DNA of 64,000 bases. Source: Panax quinquefolius (taxonomy: Eukaryota > Streptophyta > Magnoliopsida > Apiales > Araliaceae). Positions 35,982 to 47,720 of the stretch are shown here, piece by piece. The stretch is taken from positions 122,764,893 to 122,828,892 of the forward strand of contig CM035171.1 in the NCBI GenBank assembly GCA_020205615.1, given 5' to 3'. The position numbers were made by a program, and so were the translations under genes. The notes beneath the pieces are model-generated. The model was not told the origin of the DNA, did not search any database, and saw only the letters and a program-made list of their open reading frames with translations. Within the stretch, counting starts at the first letter, position 1. Every line of letters starts with the position of its first letter.

Positions 35982-38104
35982 TAAAGAGTAATTCTTTGCA
36001 TCATATCTCTTATATTATTGATTCAATTATTGTCACAAAGATCATCTCAGTATAATATGTTATATTATTAATTGAGACGACAAGTTATAAATGATTAATA
36101 ATTGTTGAAAGAGTAAATATGTGTTGATTAAAATAAAATGATTTGTGGTAATATTTATTCAATCCTTGATGTATATAAAGAGTCTCATATGAGACATTTG
36201 TGGTAAGTTTGATTATTTTATGGGGGCCCATATGTCATCATCTAAGAGTCTCTTCGTCAATAAGTAATTACATTCGCTAATAGTAATTACCTTTGTGAAT
36301 AGTAATTACCTTCGTCGCAATAGTAATTACCTTTACCAGACGTCAACCACTTGTCGTTTCACATTACAAAGCGCCGAACCACTTGTCGTTTCACATTATA
36401 GGCGTCCGAACCACTTGTCGTTTCACATTACACGGGTCGAACCACTTGTCGCTTCACATTACAAAGCGGCCGAACCACTTTTTTCTTTTCACATCACCAA
36501 ATATTCAAGCCACTTGCATTTTCACACGGGCAAAAGCTAAGCTAGAAATCTTCTATAAATAGAGGCCTAGTGCTTCATTATTTTCACTTAATTCATTCAA
36601 GCTATAGAGAGAAAAGTATAGAGAAATAAGAGAAAGAAGAAGAGTATTTTGTTACTACACTCTTCTGCAAAGATTCAATCTCCTACTAAAAGTAAGGGGT
36701 GTTATTCTTTCTTATTCATGAAGAGAACCGCTGTTATTCCATTGCTTATTGTTTCATTGGAATAACTCAGATATGTGGTTTACCCTATACTTGGTGACAT
36801 TATTCTATTATTATGTTGGAACATCCTCGCTCATGTGTTTTACAATTCGACCGGTTCCGCTCTTTATTATTCTCCGCTTGAATATCCTATCTCGTGTGTT
36901 TTACACCGGATCCGGGTTCCATCTTTATTATTCTATTGAAACATCCTGCTTGCGCATGAATTTCACCGACCGTTCCGTTATTATTATTCTCGTTGAATAA
37001 CTCGCCTATCAGGCAATCATCGCATGCACGGTGATTTCTTTTGTTATTCCATTCTTTATTATACCCAAATTGGTTAAAACTTTGACTTCTATACTCCATG
37101 AAATTAGTAGAATATCCTCGATATTTGCGTTTCATCCAAAGATCTTTTCATGGAAATATTCTTCTAATCATTCTTGAATTTTACTCTACAAAACAAAGAT
37201 CATATCGACAATTTGACGTTAATAATTCCTCGGATAAAATAATTTTGAACTTGTTTTATCAATTCTTATATCATTGTCATCATCCTCATGTTTATATTTT
37301 TTTTTTTAAAGTCATCTGTGGCCAGTAGTTCATGTAGATGGACTTGGTATGATTATGACCGAGACTATTCTGGTGTAATCATGACCGTAATGTTACAAAT
37401 GATGTGGTAAAAATCCTCAAAGAGTCAGTAGTGCATCGATGGACAAATTGTTGGCATGATCATGACCATTAATGAATACACAACTATTCTCGCCCGTAGT
37501 GCATGAATAATTGTGGTCGTGATACTAAAGAATATCCTCGTCAGTAGTGCGTAGGGTGATTCGATGATGTGGAATATTTATTAAAGTCGAGTCTCGCTTA
37601 TAACAAAATGATGAAAAACCTTTTAAAACCTAAAAGATAGTAGACTTTATTTTCTACTGACTCTTTTAATGGATCAGATATTCACCGCAGCTTAAACCGG
37701 TTGTTTATTAGATTTTATCGCTTAACATCATTGAAGACTATTGATAATTTATTCGCATTATCTTAGTCATAATATTTCTTATCGGGCTAGTTGAGCTCAC
37801 CCTTTTCTTTCACCGTTTCTCTTCGTAAAATGAGAATATAAATGGACGAGCCGAGAAACGAGTGATGGTCCTCAAGATAGAATTAGTAGTCCTCACTATT
37901 CGTGAAATAAAGGTGATAATAATTGTAATGAGGACTCCTTTTAGAGTTTGTATAATATCTAGTAGATTTATATTTGTATTCAAACTCACAGCTTTATGTC
38001 AGATTGCACCTACCTACGCTTATGTTAAGAAGTTGATTTAAATTCGCACTACGTAAGTGGCGCACCCAAGATGGGTGATGTATACCTAATTTTGGGGCGC
38101 CACA
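35982..38104 (+). mobile_element. Element A, left (5') LTR, truncated
   Basis: It matches the right LTR of A (57,508-60,163) from about 57,922 onward, so the first 413 bases or so are missing. It ends GGGGCGCCACA. It holds a promoter TATA box (CTATAAATA, 36,553-36,561), an array of 32-bp units with cgaaccacttgtcgtttcac (36,337-36,520), an AGTAATTACC array (36,260-36,335), and units of about 55-60 bp with TTTATTATTCT and GGAACATCCT (36,780-37,010). Frames within it are not genes. Confidence 0.85.
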
Positions 38105-38274
38105 ACAACAGATCGTAGCTTAGGATACGATCCCTAGCTAAGATGTGAGAATAGTACTAGAGGGGAGAGACGGGAATACCTTCGTTAGTATGACCTACCT
38201 AAGTTTATGTGCTATTTTATTGGTTGGTCAAGTAAGATAGGGATAATTTGTTAAATGTCAATTAACCTTTTGTT
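38105..38274 (+). other. Element A primer-binding-site region and gag leader
   Basis: Just after the LTR the words cagatcgtagcttaggat resemble a damaged version of the tRNA-Met primer site seen better in element B. The remaining leader has no recognised feature. Confidence 0.4.
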
Positions 38275-39470
38275 TTGTGGCAAGATCTCAAAATGACATC
38301 CGAGAATGTTGAGAATAAAGAATGGAGCATGCAGCGATCGCTGATTCACCACATATCAATAATCGTGATAATGTGCATCGTGAAGGTGACAATCCTCACG
38401 CAAACAACAACACCGACTCAAATGATGAATGATCAAATGTTCGAGGCTTTATGCAATTTATGCAACAAAGAAAGCGAGAGCGACTCGCCCAAAAACGTAG
38501 GTGGAACACGGAAACTCTCAAGGTCACCGCTAAACATTTCAAGGAGCCGGGACCACCGGAGTTTAAGGAGAGAAACAAAACCACTTCCGCAAGGAAGCAT
38601 GGATAAAGCATTACCAAGATATTTGATGTCTTGGGATGCTCCGAGGAGCAAAAGGTTCCTTTCGCGCTTTTATGTCATGGCGGAGAGGCGATTATCGGTG
38701 GGAATCGGTAAACGACTCAACCCGTCAGATCAAGATATCTTGGGAGAAGTTCCAGAGTCGTTTCAACGACAAATACTTTCCCGAAAGTATTCGCCACACG
38801 AAGGAGGTGAAGTTTATCAAGTCGAACAAAACAATACGACCGTGTCGCAATACGAGGCAAAATTTGCGGAGTTATCACTTGCCATATTCCCCACTTGGTG
38901 GATAATGAAGAGAGAATGGCGCGAATGTTTTTAAGAGGTTTGAAGTCGAGATACGCCAACATTTTATTTCTCATAAACCGTGGTTTGTATTCGATGTTGT
39001 AAATAGGGCTCGCGATTAGTGGAGCGCGATAACGAGTCAACGCAACTAAAAGAGAGCAAAATGACAAAATTATAATATCAAATGTAGAGTCATCGGGCTT
39101 TACACAACAAGCGTGAGGGAATCAACAAAGCCGGATATGGTAACCACTTCCTGCGGTAATCGTACAAAACAATAAGAATGGACATTTCAAGAAAAGGAGA
39201 TTCAACAATGATGGAAAGACGCCAAGACCAAAGACCAATTGTTAAGGAAGGAGAAAGACCACCTATCATATGTTTCAAATGCGAGGAGAGGGACACATCA
39301 CCCAAATCGCTACTATGCCGGCCCAAAGCATGTTATAATTGTGGAAGAGAAGGTCACTTAGCTCGATTTTGTCATCAAGACAAATTCAATAGGGATGGAG
39401 GCACCAAAGGTCATCCCGTAAAATTCAAACCCAGAGTGCAAGGGAGAAGCGTTTGTTATGACCTCCCAAA
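38275..39470 (+). pseudogene. Element A gag relic
   Basis: A 219-codon frame followed by shifted frames covers the retrotransposon capsid. Recognisable blocks are TKIFDVLGCSEE (about 38,610, in a neighbouring frame), a Trp/Phe-rich capsid block at 38,735-38,800, and a CCHC zinc knuckle CYNCGREGHLARFC (39,331-39,372). A partial CFKC lies just before it. The capsid packages the element's RNA. Several frameshifts make it non-functional as written. Confidence 0.85.
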
Positions 39471-40276
39471 GAGCAAGGAACTCAATGAGGTCATCACGGG
39501 TAAGCTTATCATAAACTCTAATGAAGTCTATACTTTATTTGATACCGGCTTCTACCCATTCTTTTATTTCTCCTACTTGCGCCATCGATTAAATTTGACT
39601 CGAGAAATTAGACTTTGACTTATCTCGTGGAAACTCCGCTGGGAGAAACCTTCATTACATCCAATCGCTTATAAGTCTTGTTTGGTTCAAATCGGTACTT
39701 CACATTACCCGTCCGATCTTATTTCATTAAAAATACTTGATTTGACGTGATTCTGTGGATTGATCGGTTAACTACTTATCATGCAAAAATTGATTATTTT
39801 CGTAAGGTTGTTAGCTTTCATATTCCTAATCAACCTATTATGCGCGAATTCAAACGACCAAACCATTAAAATCAATCACTACCATCTCAAGCCATAAAGC
39901 TATTCGCTTATTGAAAAACGGATGTCAAGCTTTCTTAGCTCATGTCACGATTTAAACAAAAATACGCCGCTTTTGAACGATATTTCTATTGTTAATAAAT
40001 TTCCGACGATTCTCAAGAACTTCCCGCCTACCCCAGAGCGTGAAATTGAATTTTGTATCGACTTTTGAACCCTAGACAAAACCTATTTCCAAAGCCCCAT
40101 ATCGAATGGCTCCTATCAACTTCGTGAGTTAAAGACCCAACCGCAGGAATTGTTAGACATCGGCTTTATTCGTCCCAAGATTTCTCCTCGGGGTGCTCCT
40201 CTGCTCTATTCGTGAAGAAGAAAGATGGGAGTATGCGACTTTGATTGATTATCTGGAGTCAATCATGTCACCATCA
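39471..40276 (+). pseudogene. Element A protease and 5' part of reverse transcriptase
   Basis: The aspartic protease region keeps GKLIINSNEVYTLFDTG (39,500-39,550), including the catalytic D-T-G, after which the frame departs from the usual pattern. The RT start follows: REIEFCID near 40,040, then GFIRP (40,160) and RGAPL (40,190). It breaks at 40,276, before the catalytic core, where element B's LTR begins. Frameshifts and stops are present throughout. Confidence 0.8.
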
Positions 40277-42998
40277 AACCCAAAATAGGTATACATCACC
40301 CATTCCGAAATCACAAATACATGGTACGTAAACAACTACAACTTTATTATTACAACAAGAAATCAGAGTTTAAATACAAATATTATCTTCTGTATAATAT
40401 TTATACTCAAATAAATCCTCATCACATTTATCGATACATTATTTTACAAAAATGGTGAGGACTACTAAACAATCCTTTCTAAAACCTTCATTCCATACCC
40501 CACCTGCATCGCTATATTCTCGCCTCCCGAGAAGAAGAATGGAACAAAAGGAAAAGGGTGAGCTCAACTAGCTCAAGAAGAATATTATTACGACTAAGAT
40601 AATATACAACAAATTATCGTTAGTCTTCAACAGGAAAAATTTAATAGTATCACAATAGACAACAAATTTTCAATCAATATTCGCAATGGAAATAATAATT
40701 CATTGTAAGAGTTACGTAGAGAATGAAATCTACTATAATCTATGAATTTTAAAAGTTCATCATCAATATTTTATCCCCGTAACATCAATCAATATTCATC
40801 TCAAATCAAATATTCATCTTTGCACTACAGCCAAAGATATTCATCACCGGGTCATGTTCATTTAAACACTGCTCATCTTTGCACTACAGCCAAAGATATT
40901 CATCACCACTCATGTTCATTTAAACACTGCTCATCTTCACACTACAGCCAAAGATATTCTTCAGAATCATTCATCTTCAGCACTACAAAGCCAAAGATAT
41001 TCATCTTCGCACTAAAAGATATCAATAATATCATCATTTAAGACCGAGGATGATGAAAAATATTTTTAAAGAACGAATCCAAAGGAAACAAAATGACAAG
41101 GATTAAGGATTAAGGATTCGTACTTTGTTTTATCCATGTCCAACAATACCCCAAAATAATCATCATAAGGGTGTAAAATTCAAGAATGATCAAAACACGG
41201 ATACAATCAAAGCTAGTATCCAAAATAGATATTTTGACAAAAAGAAGAAATTTTATTTTTTTATGAATAAAGGCCAGATACGTGAATAAGGTCAGATACG
41301 TGAATAAAGGCCAGATACGTGAATAAGACCGTATACATGAATAAAAACCGACACCAAAAGATAGAAATTCCACAAAAAAACATTTTCACGCTTCATTTAA
41401 TAAGACTCGTGAATAATGAATCGAATAAGAATCGTGAATAAGAACTCATGAATAAGAATCGTAAATGAATAAGAACTCGTGAATAAGAACTCATGAATAA
41501 GAACCCCGATATGAAAAAGTTCCAAATTTGATAAAAACTTCAGATCAATATTTCAAAGATAATGATATCAAGAAATAATATCATTACGAAAAAAAAATAA
41601 TATCCCTTACCTCAAAGAATCAAGATTTCTAAGGAAAGGCTCAAGTGATGTCGAATGAAACTTGTACCGAAATAAAGAACTCTCAAAGTATCTAAATACT
41701 CACAAAATACGCCAATAATATAGAGAGAGAGAGAGAAAAACTTTGTTTCGTGTGATTTTCAATTCTAACTTAAATTTCTCTATTTATAGAAAAATGTTAG
41801 CCCACCAAGCAGCATTTCGACCAAGCACCGATGGCTTTACCTCGCTACTATTGCCACCCACCACATTTGAAATAAAATTCAGCACATTTCTTCACCAACC
41901 ACAAGTGGGGCCCACTCAATTCTAGAATTTTCCACCAAAATCAATTATAAACCTAATTTCCTAATCCGACACCTCTTAAAATTCATAAACAAATCATTCG
42001 CATTTTTAATCTGCTCAAAATTTGTGGACATATACTCAACTTATGTATGTATAACATACCCAAAAATTACTATTAATCCAACTATTTGATTAAAAATTAT
42101 AACCCCGCAATATATCTCAAAACCCCGATTTAATTTTTAATACCTCCAACTGCAAAATACCGATAAAACACCTCAACAATAATTTCTTCATTTATAACCA
42201 CATAAATAAATCCATCATTTATATCCACATAAAATAAATATTTCTTTATCATATGAATCAATAATTAATTATTCACAAATAATATTACGTAATCACAATT
42301 ATGACAACCAGTGCCGCTCCTGTGAAAGAGGGGGCTTTCCGATAAGGATTTCTCCTCATCGCCGCCAAGCAATTAGTGACCAAACCTCTCCTCGATGTAA
42401 CTTTCTAGACATCGCCAATAATGCTATCTAATAATATTATTCAAATAATATGAATTATCGATCCGATAATGGAGATAATGCAAAGGACAATTATCGAACA
42501 ACAATAATATAAAATATCAACGCAAAGAATTATCAATCAATAAAATAAAATATCAATAAGAATTCACCGTGAAAAATTATCGAGTAAAGGCCTTCACGTA
42601 AGGATCAATAATTCAACAATACTCGCAATACCGCAGCCATCGCAAACCACCACGCCAGACATCAGATTTTAACCACCGGGTATTCCAATAAATTTTAATT
42701 CAGAATAACTACGCCATATTTTTAACCAACTTATATTTGTCGCTTTCTTCATCCAATCGCTCACATGGGCTCCACACATGGTCATACTACCGTCGCATTT
42801 AATATTCCCCGACAAAGACATTTAATATTCCACCACCAAACGAATATTCCCCGACAAAATGAATATTTTATAACCACTGCTTATTTTGAAATATTTATGA
42901 TTTAACCCTTAACTATCCACATTAATCAAATCAACCCTTACTATTTCAAAATAATAAATAAAGGAAATTCCTTTTATTTAAAAAATTTCGGTCTTACA
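40277..42998 (-). mobile_element. Element B 3' LTR (left copy)
   Basis: The LTR reads from about CCCAAAATAGGTATACATCA to GGTCTTACA; the first few bases (TGTGACGC) are missing. Sense is minus. It holds units of about 58 bp with ctttgcactacagccaaaga (40,818-41,010), a CAGATACGTGAATAAG array (41,270-41,345) and a 14-bp GAACTCRTGAATAA array (41,405-41,505). Confidence 0.85.
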
Positions 42999-43560
42999 AC
43001 CTCCCTCCTTATGAAATTTCGCCCTCGAAATCGACGACGCACTCGGTGTTTCAAAAGGTGAGGATACCTCGCTTTCATTTCCGCTTCCAATTCCTGTGTC
43101 ATTTCTCTATAGCATGATTCCTCCACAAAACTTTAACTTGTGGTATGACCTTTCATAGTAGGACATGCCCTTCCTATCCAAGATCTTGATAGTACCTCCT
43201 CATACGCTAAGTCTTCTATATCTCGTCCTGCTTCTAACTCAATAACGTGGTTCGGTCTTTCACATATTTACGAAGTACGATATGTGAAACACATTATGAA
43301 CACGAGACATACTCTGAGAGGTAACGCAAGTCTATAGCTACATTTCCTACTCTCACCAAGAATTTGAAATGGACCAATAAATCGTGGATCGAGCTTTCCT
43401 CTTCCCAAATCTTGTAACTCCTTTCCACGGAGCAACTCGCAACAATACACGATCCCCTACATTAAATTCCACGCCCTTTCGATGAAGATCCGCATAACTC
43501 TTTTGTCGATCTTGAGCCGCTTGTATACGCTGTCGAATCATTTGGATCTTTTCTAGTAGT
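42999..43560 (-). pseudogene. Element B polypurine tract and integrase tail with chromodomain
   Basis: Reading the minus strand, AAGGAGGGAGGTT at 42,999-43,010 is the polypurine tract next to the LTR. Upstream of it, in broken frames, lie a chromodomain-like block (VKVLWRNH-type words at about 43,120-43,140) and the integrase C-terminal SH3-like part, with KSYADLHRKGVEFNVGDRVL at 43,440-43,500. Chromodomains guide integration to marked chromatin. This supports a chromovirus of Tekay/Del type (clade is inference). Confidence 0.75.
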
Positions 43561-44990
43561 CATATCGCATTTCAACTCTCGTCCCAACAATGTCAAGCTT
43601 CACCCACCTCATCCCAACATATCGAGAACGACATTTTCGGCCCATATAATGCTTCAATGGAGCCACACCTATACTTGCCGATAACTCGTTGTTGTAGGAG
43701 AATTCCACCAATGGTAAATACTTATCCTAACCGCCTCAAGTCTAGGACACGTAGTCTTAATAAATCTTCAAGAGTTTGAATAGTCCTCTCTCGATCATTC
43801 CGTCTGCTTGGGGATGGTATGTCAACTAAATCGCAAACTGCGCTCCATAGCTTTTTGCAAGCTAACCCAAAATCTTGAAGTGAATCTTGGGTCACGATCC
43901 AAACTATGGATACAGTATGCCATGCAACCTCACAATCTCATTTACGCATATACTAAAGCAAGACGCTCAAGGAATAAGTCTCCGTGATTTCGGCAAGAAA
44001 TGAGCAGACTTGGTTAATCTATCAACAATAACCCAAATAAAGATTGATGCCTTGAGAAACCGTAGGAAGACCCGTAACGAAATCCATGGTAATGTGTTCC
44101 CACTTCCATTCCTAATCTCAAGTGGTTGCAACGACCCTTAGGTACTAGATGCTCCGCCTTTACACGCTGGGTAAGTTAAACACATCGAGATAAACTTTGC
44201 AATCTCTCTCTTCATATTATTCCACCAAAATGTATGTCAAGATCACGATACATTTTAGTACTTCCAGATGGATTGCAAATGGTGTATCAGGTGCCTCATC
44301 ATAATCTTGACTTCAAATCGTAGTCGTTAGAACACAAAGTCTAGAGTGGACTCAAGTATTCCTTCTTCATCAATTCTCGCCCCTAATAGCTCCTTCTTGT
44401 ACTTTCTTCTTCATACGATCACCCCGCCTGCCTGGGTCGAGCAACCTTAACTTTTTCTATTAAAGTCGGCTCTACGCGATACTTGACATCATCGCACTCG
44501 CTCCTCAAGATACGATCTTCTACTCAATGCGCCGCCACCACGCTCGCTTTTACCAGATGGTATCAATAAAGTGGTCGTAGTCTTCAATAGCTCGAGCCCA
44601 ACGTCACGCCAGATGTCGTCGAGTTCTTTTTTTGAGTGAAGAAATATTTAAGGCTTTTTATGATCCTAATATATCTCCACTTTCTCCCCATATAGATAAG
44701 GCTCCATATCTTTAATAAAAAAACGATCACCGCTAACTCTAGATCACGAGTAGGATAATTCCTCTCATACTTTTTGTCGTCATGCGAGGCATAAAGCTAT
44801 GACTTTCCCACGCCAGCATGAGAACACATCCTAACCCTTTGCCAAGATCATCAGAGATAACAAATCCATCCGAACCAGATGGTATTGTTAGAACAAAATA
44901 AATAAGTCTCCTCTAAGCTCTTGAAACTTTTCTCGCATTCTTCGCCTCCAAACGAATTTTCAGATCCTTCCGAAAGTTAGCCGAAGTTAA
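43561..44990 (-). pseudogene. Element B integrase and RNase H relic
   Basis: Minus-strand words include HTFWW.NMKRE (about 44,210-44,240) from the zinc-binding end of integrase. For RNase H they include [10 protein letters not shown] (about 44,670-44,700) and GCVLM with a following G-K/S-x-I-A-type motif (about 44,800-44,840). Order on the minus strand is RNase H then integrase, as in Ty3/gypsy. No frame is open for more than about 60 codons here. Confidence 0.75.
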
Positions 44991-46330
44991 TGGAGTAGCG
45001 ATTCGAGAAAACCCTTCCACTAATCTCCGATAATAACCAAATAAGCCCAAAAGCTACGATTTCAACACCGACTTTCGCTGTTCTAACTTCAGATTGCTTC
45101 AATCTTCACGGATCAACAGATACTCCATGTTTTGACACTGATGCCCAAGAAATGCTACTTCCTCGCCGTAACTCGATTTCTTCAATTTGGCATATAGTTG
45201 GTTTTCACGGCCTTCGAGTACCAAATTTTCAAATGGTGCTCATGATCTTCACGACTTTTGAATATATAAGGATGTCATCAATAAAGACAACAACGAATCC
45301 GATCCAAATATTCCTCAATACTCTGGCTCATCATATCCATGAAAGTCAGCAGGAGCATTAGTTAGTCCGAAAGACACGACTAAGAATTCATAATGCCCAT
45401 ACCGAAGTTCTCAAGGCGCCTTTGAATATCCTCGCCTAATTTTCAAATTGATGATATCCGTAATCTAAGATCGATTTTTGAAAAGAATCAGCGCCTCAGA
45501 ATCGGTCAAACAAGTCATCAATACGAGGTAGAGGATACCTATTCTCGATGGTGACATGGTTCAATTCCCGATAGTCAATACAAAGTCGCATACTCCCGCT
45601 TTTTTTTTTTTACAAATAAAACAGAGCACCCCAAGGAGATGTACTAGACGAATGAAACCGATGTCCAACAATTCCTCGTAGTTGACCTTTAACTCCCCGG
45701 GTTCAATAGAGCCATTCGATATGGGGTTTTAGAAATGGGCTTTGTATCAGTTCAAGATCAATAAAGAATTCAACTTCACGCTCGGGGTAGACCGGAAGTT
45801 CTTCGTGAAATACGCCAGAAAGTCAATAACAACAGAATATTATTCAAATTTGACGTGTCTTTATTCAAATCCATAACATGGGCTAAGAAAGCTTGACATC
45901 CGCTTTTCAATAAACGAATAGCTTTTATGATTAGATATGATAAAGATTGATTTTAATGGTTTAGTTGTTGAATTGCATAACAAAGTCAAGTTAGAATATG
46001 AAAACTAACAACCTTACGAAAAACAATCAATTTTGGTACGATGAGTAGCTTAACCAATCAATCCCTAAAATCACATCAAAAGCAAGTATCTTTAAAGAGA
46101 TAAGGTCAATGTAAGGTGATGGTGCCAACTCAATCAAACAAGATTTATAAACAAAGGATGTGATGAAAGTTTCTCCTAACTGAGTTTCCACAGATAGTCA
46201 AAGTCTAATTTCTCCTGAGTCAAGTTTAAACGCTGAGCACACGCAGAGAGAGAAAAATGAATGGGTAAAGACCCCAGATTGGTAAGGTATAAACTTCGCA
46301 AGAATTTATAAATACTTACCCGTGATCACC
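44991..46330 (-). pseudogene. Element B reverse transcriptase and protease relic
   Basis: On the minus strand the RT catalytic core is visible: VVVFIDDILIYS at about 45,262-45,297 (with the two catalytic Asp), VSFGLTNAPADF at about 45,350-45,390, and GYYRR.VEGFSRIATP (44,995-45,045) from the thumb. Protease should lie near 46,150-46,300 but is poorly preserved. Frameshifts, one in a poly-T run at 45,600-45,611, break the frame. Confidence 0.82.
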
Positions 46331-47720
46331 TCGTTTGTTCTCGATTATGACCACCAAATACAACAAACGCCTTCCCTAATCGCTGACTTTGACTTTTCTC
46401 GGGATGTTTTTCGAGTCACCGTCCCTCACTAACTAGGTTTCGCTACTGCATAATTCGAAAGCGATATGTCCTTCCTTTCCACAACTATAGCATATACCTT
46501 GAATCGTCAGGGGCGCTTGACCGATATGTCCTCTTTTTCCGATTTGAAGATATACGACCGGTGGTCGTTTCTCCTCCTTAGAACCAGCTTGTCACCAAGA
46601 CACCGCTGCCTTCACATAGTCGCTGTTAAATCTCCTTTTTTAAAATCTCCTCCCGACTCGCTTCTTCTGCTTTTCACGACTATGATTACCACCAGAGTGG
46701 TTACCATTTCGTCTCATTCGCTTTTTTTCTCCGCAGTTATCATTATTCTGCTGATCGCTATCTCTCGTACGATCCTCGTTATGGTCCTCAACACCGCATC
46801 ATCAAGTATCTCGCCTAATAATCGAGCCCTCACTTACAACATCCGAATAAAGAGAAAGTTTATGAGAAATGAGATATCGACGACGCGTGTTTCAAACCTC
46901 TAAGAAACATCCGCCATATACGCTCTCATTCTCCACCAAATGAGGTGCAAACTCGATAACTCGCAAACTTTGCCTCGCATCGAGACACCGCCATGTTGTT
47001 TTGCTCTAATCATGAACTCCACTTCCTTCATACGACGACGAACACTTTCGTGAAAGTATTTGTCATTAAATAGTCTCTCAAACGCCTCCCAAGACATGCC
47101 GAAAAAGCGCCCGATGGGTACGCTTCACGCATCTCCCACCAAAGAGTCCGCCTCGCCACTTTAACATAAAGGTGGCGAATGGAACCTTCGTTCTCCGCAT
47201 CCCAAGACATCGAATATCTTGTAATTTGTTTGACCCATGTTTCCGCCATGATCGGATCTCGCTTTCCTTAAATTCGTGGTCCCAACTTTCGAATCGCTTG
47301 GGTCAGGATAACCCGTGAATTGCTATCATTTCTCCTCAGATTTTGAACACGAAGTCTCCTCGTCTCGATTTTGCATGAACCGCAAAAAACTTCTAAACAT
47401 CCCCTCGCTCATCATCTCGCCAATGGTGTTGTTCACAGAGGAACATTGCCACTGCTCAGACGCTCTCCTCGCTGCAAAGACAGCATCTCCACTGGCCTCA
47501 TTTACTCCATCATAATATTCTCACGACATTCTCAAATACCGCCATAAAACAAGGGGTTAATTAAGGAAATCAATATATCACATAATATCCCTATATACCC
47601 GACTAAAACTAACAAATAAGCTTTAGTAGACACACACTAAATAAGGATTTACTCTGCCTCCCCTCCTAGTTCTATTCCCCGATCTCCGCCAGAGATCATA
47701 TCCCTAAGCTCGATACCAAC
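46331..47720 (-). pseudogene. Element B gag relic and primer-binding site
   Basis: The zinc knuckle CYSCGKEGHIAF is readable on the minus strand near 46,450-46,495. The capsid part keeps FDVLGCGE (about 47,195-47,220) and SWEAFERLFNDKYFHESVRR (47,040-47,097). The opposite-strand frame of 145 codons at 46,466-46,903 is a shadow. Next to the LTR, TTGGTATCGAGCTTAG (47,704-47,719, minus strand) is one base short of the tRNA-iMet primer site TGGTATCAGAGC. Confidence 0.82.

Noticed and set aside
40742..41041. Regularly spaced repeats with similar-sized spacers, CRISPR-like at first glance
   Set aside because: Units of about 58 bp repeat whole, including the would-be spacers, and occur at the same place in every LTR; no cas genes, eukaryotic context.
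46466..46903. 145-codon plus-strand frame
   Set aside because: It is antisense to element B gag, whose zinc knuckle and capsid motifs read on the minus strand.
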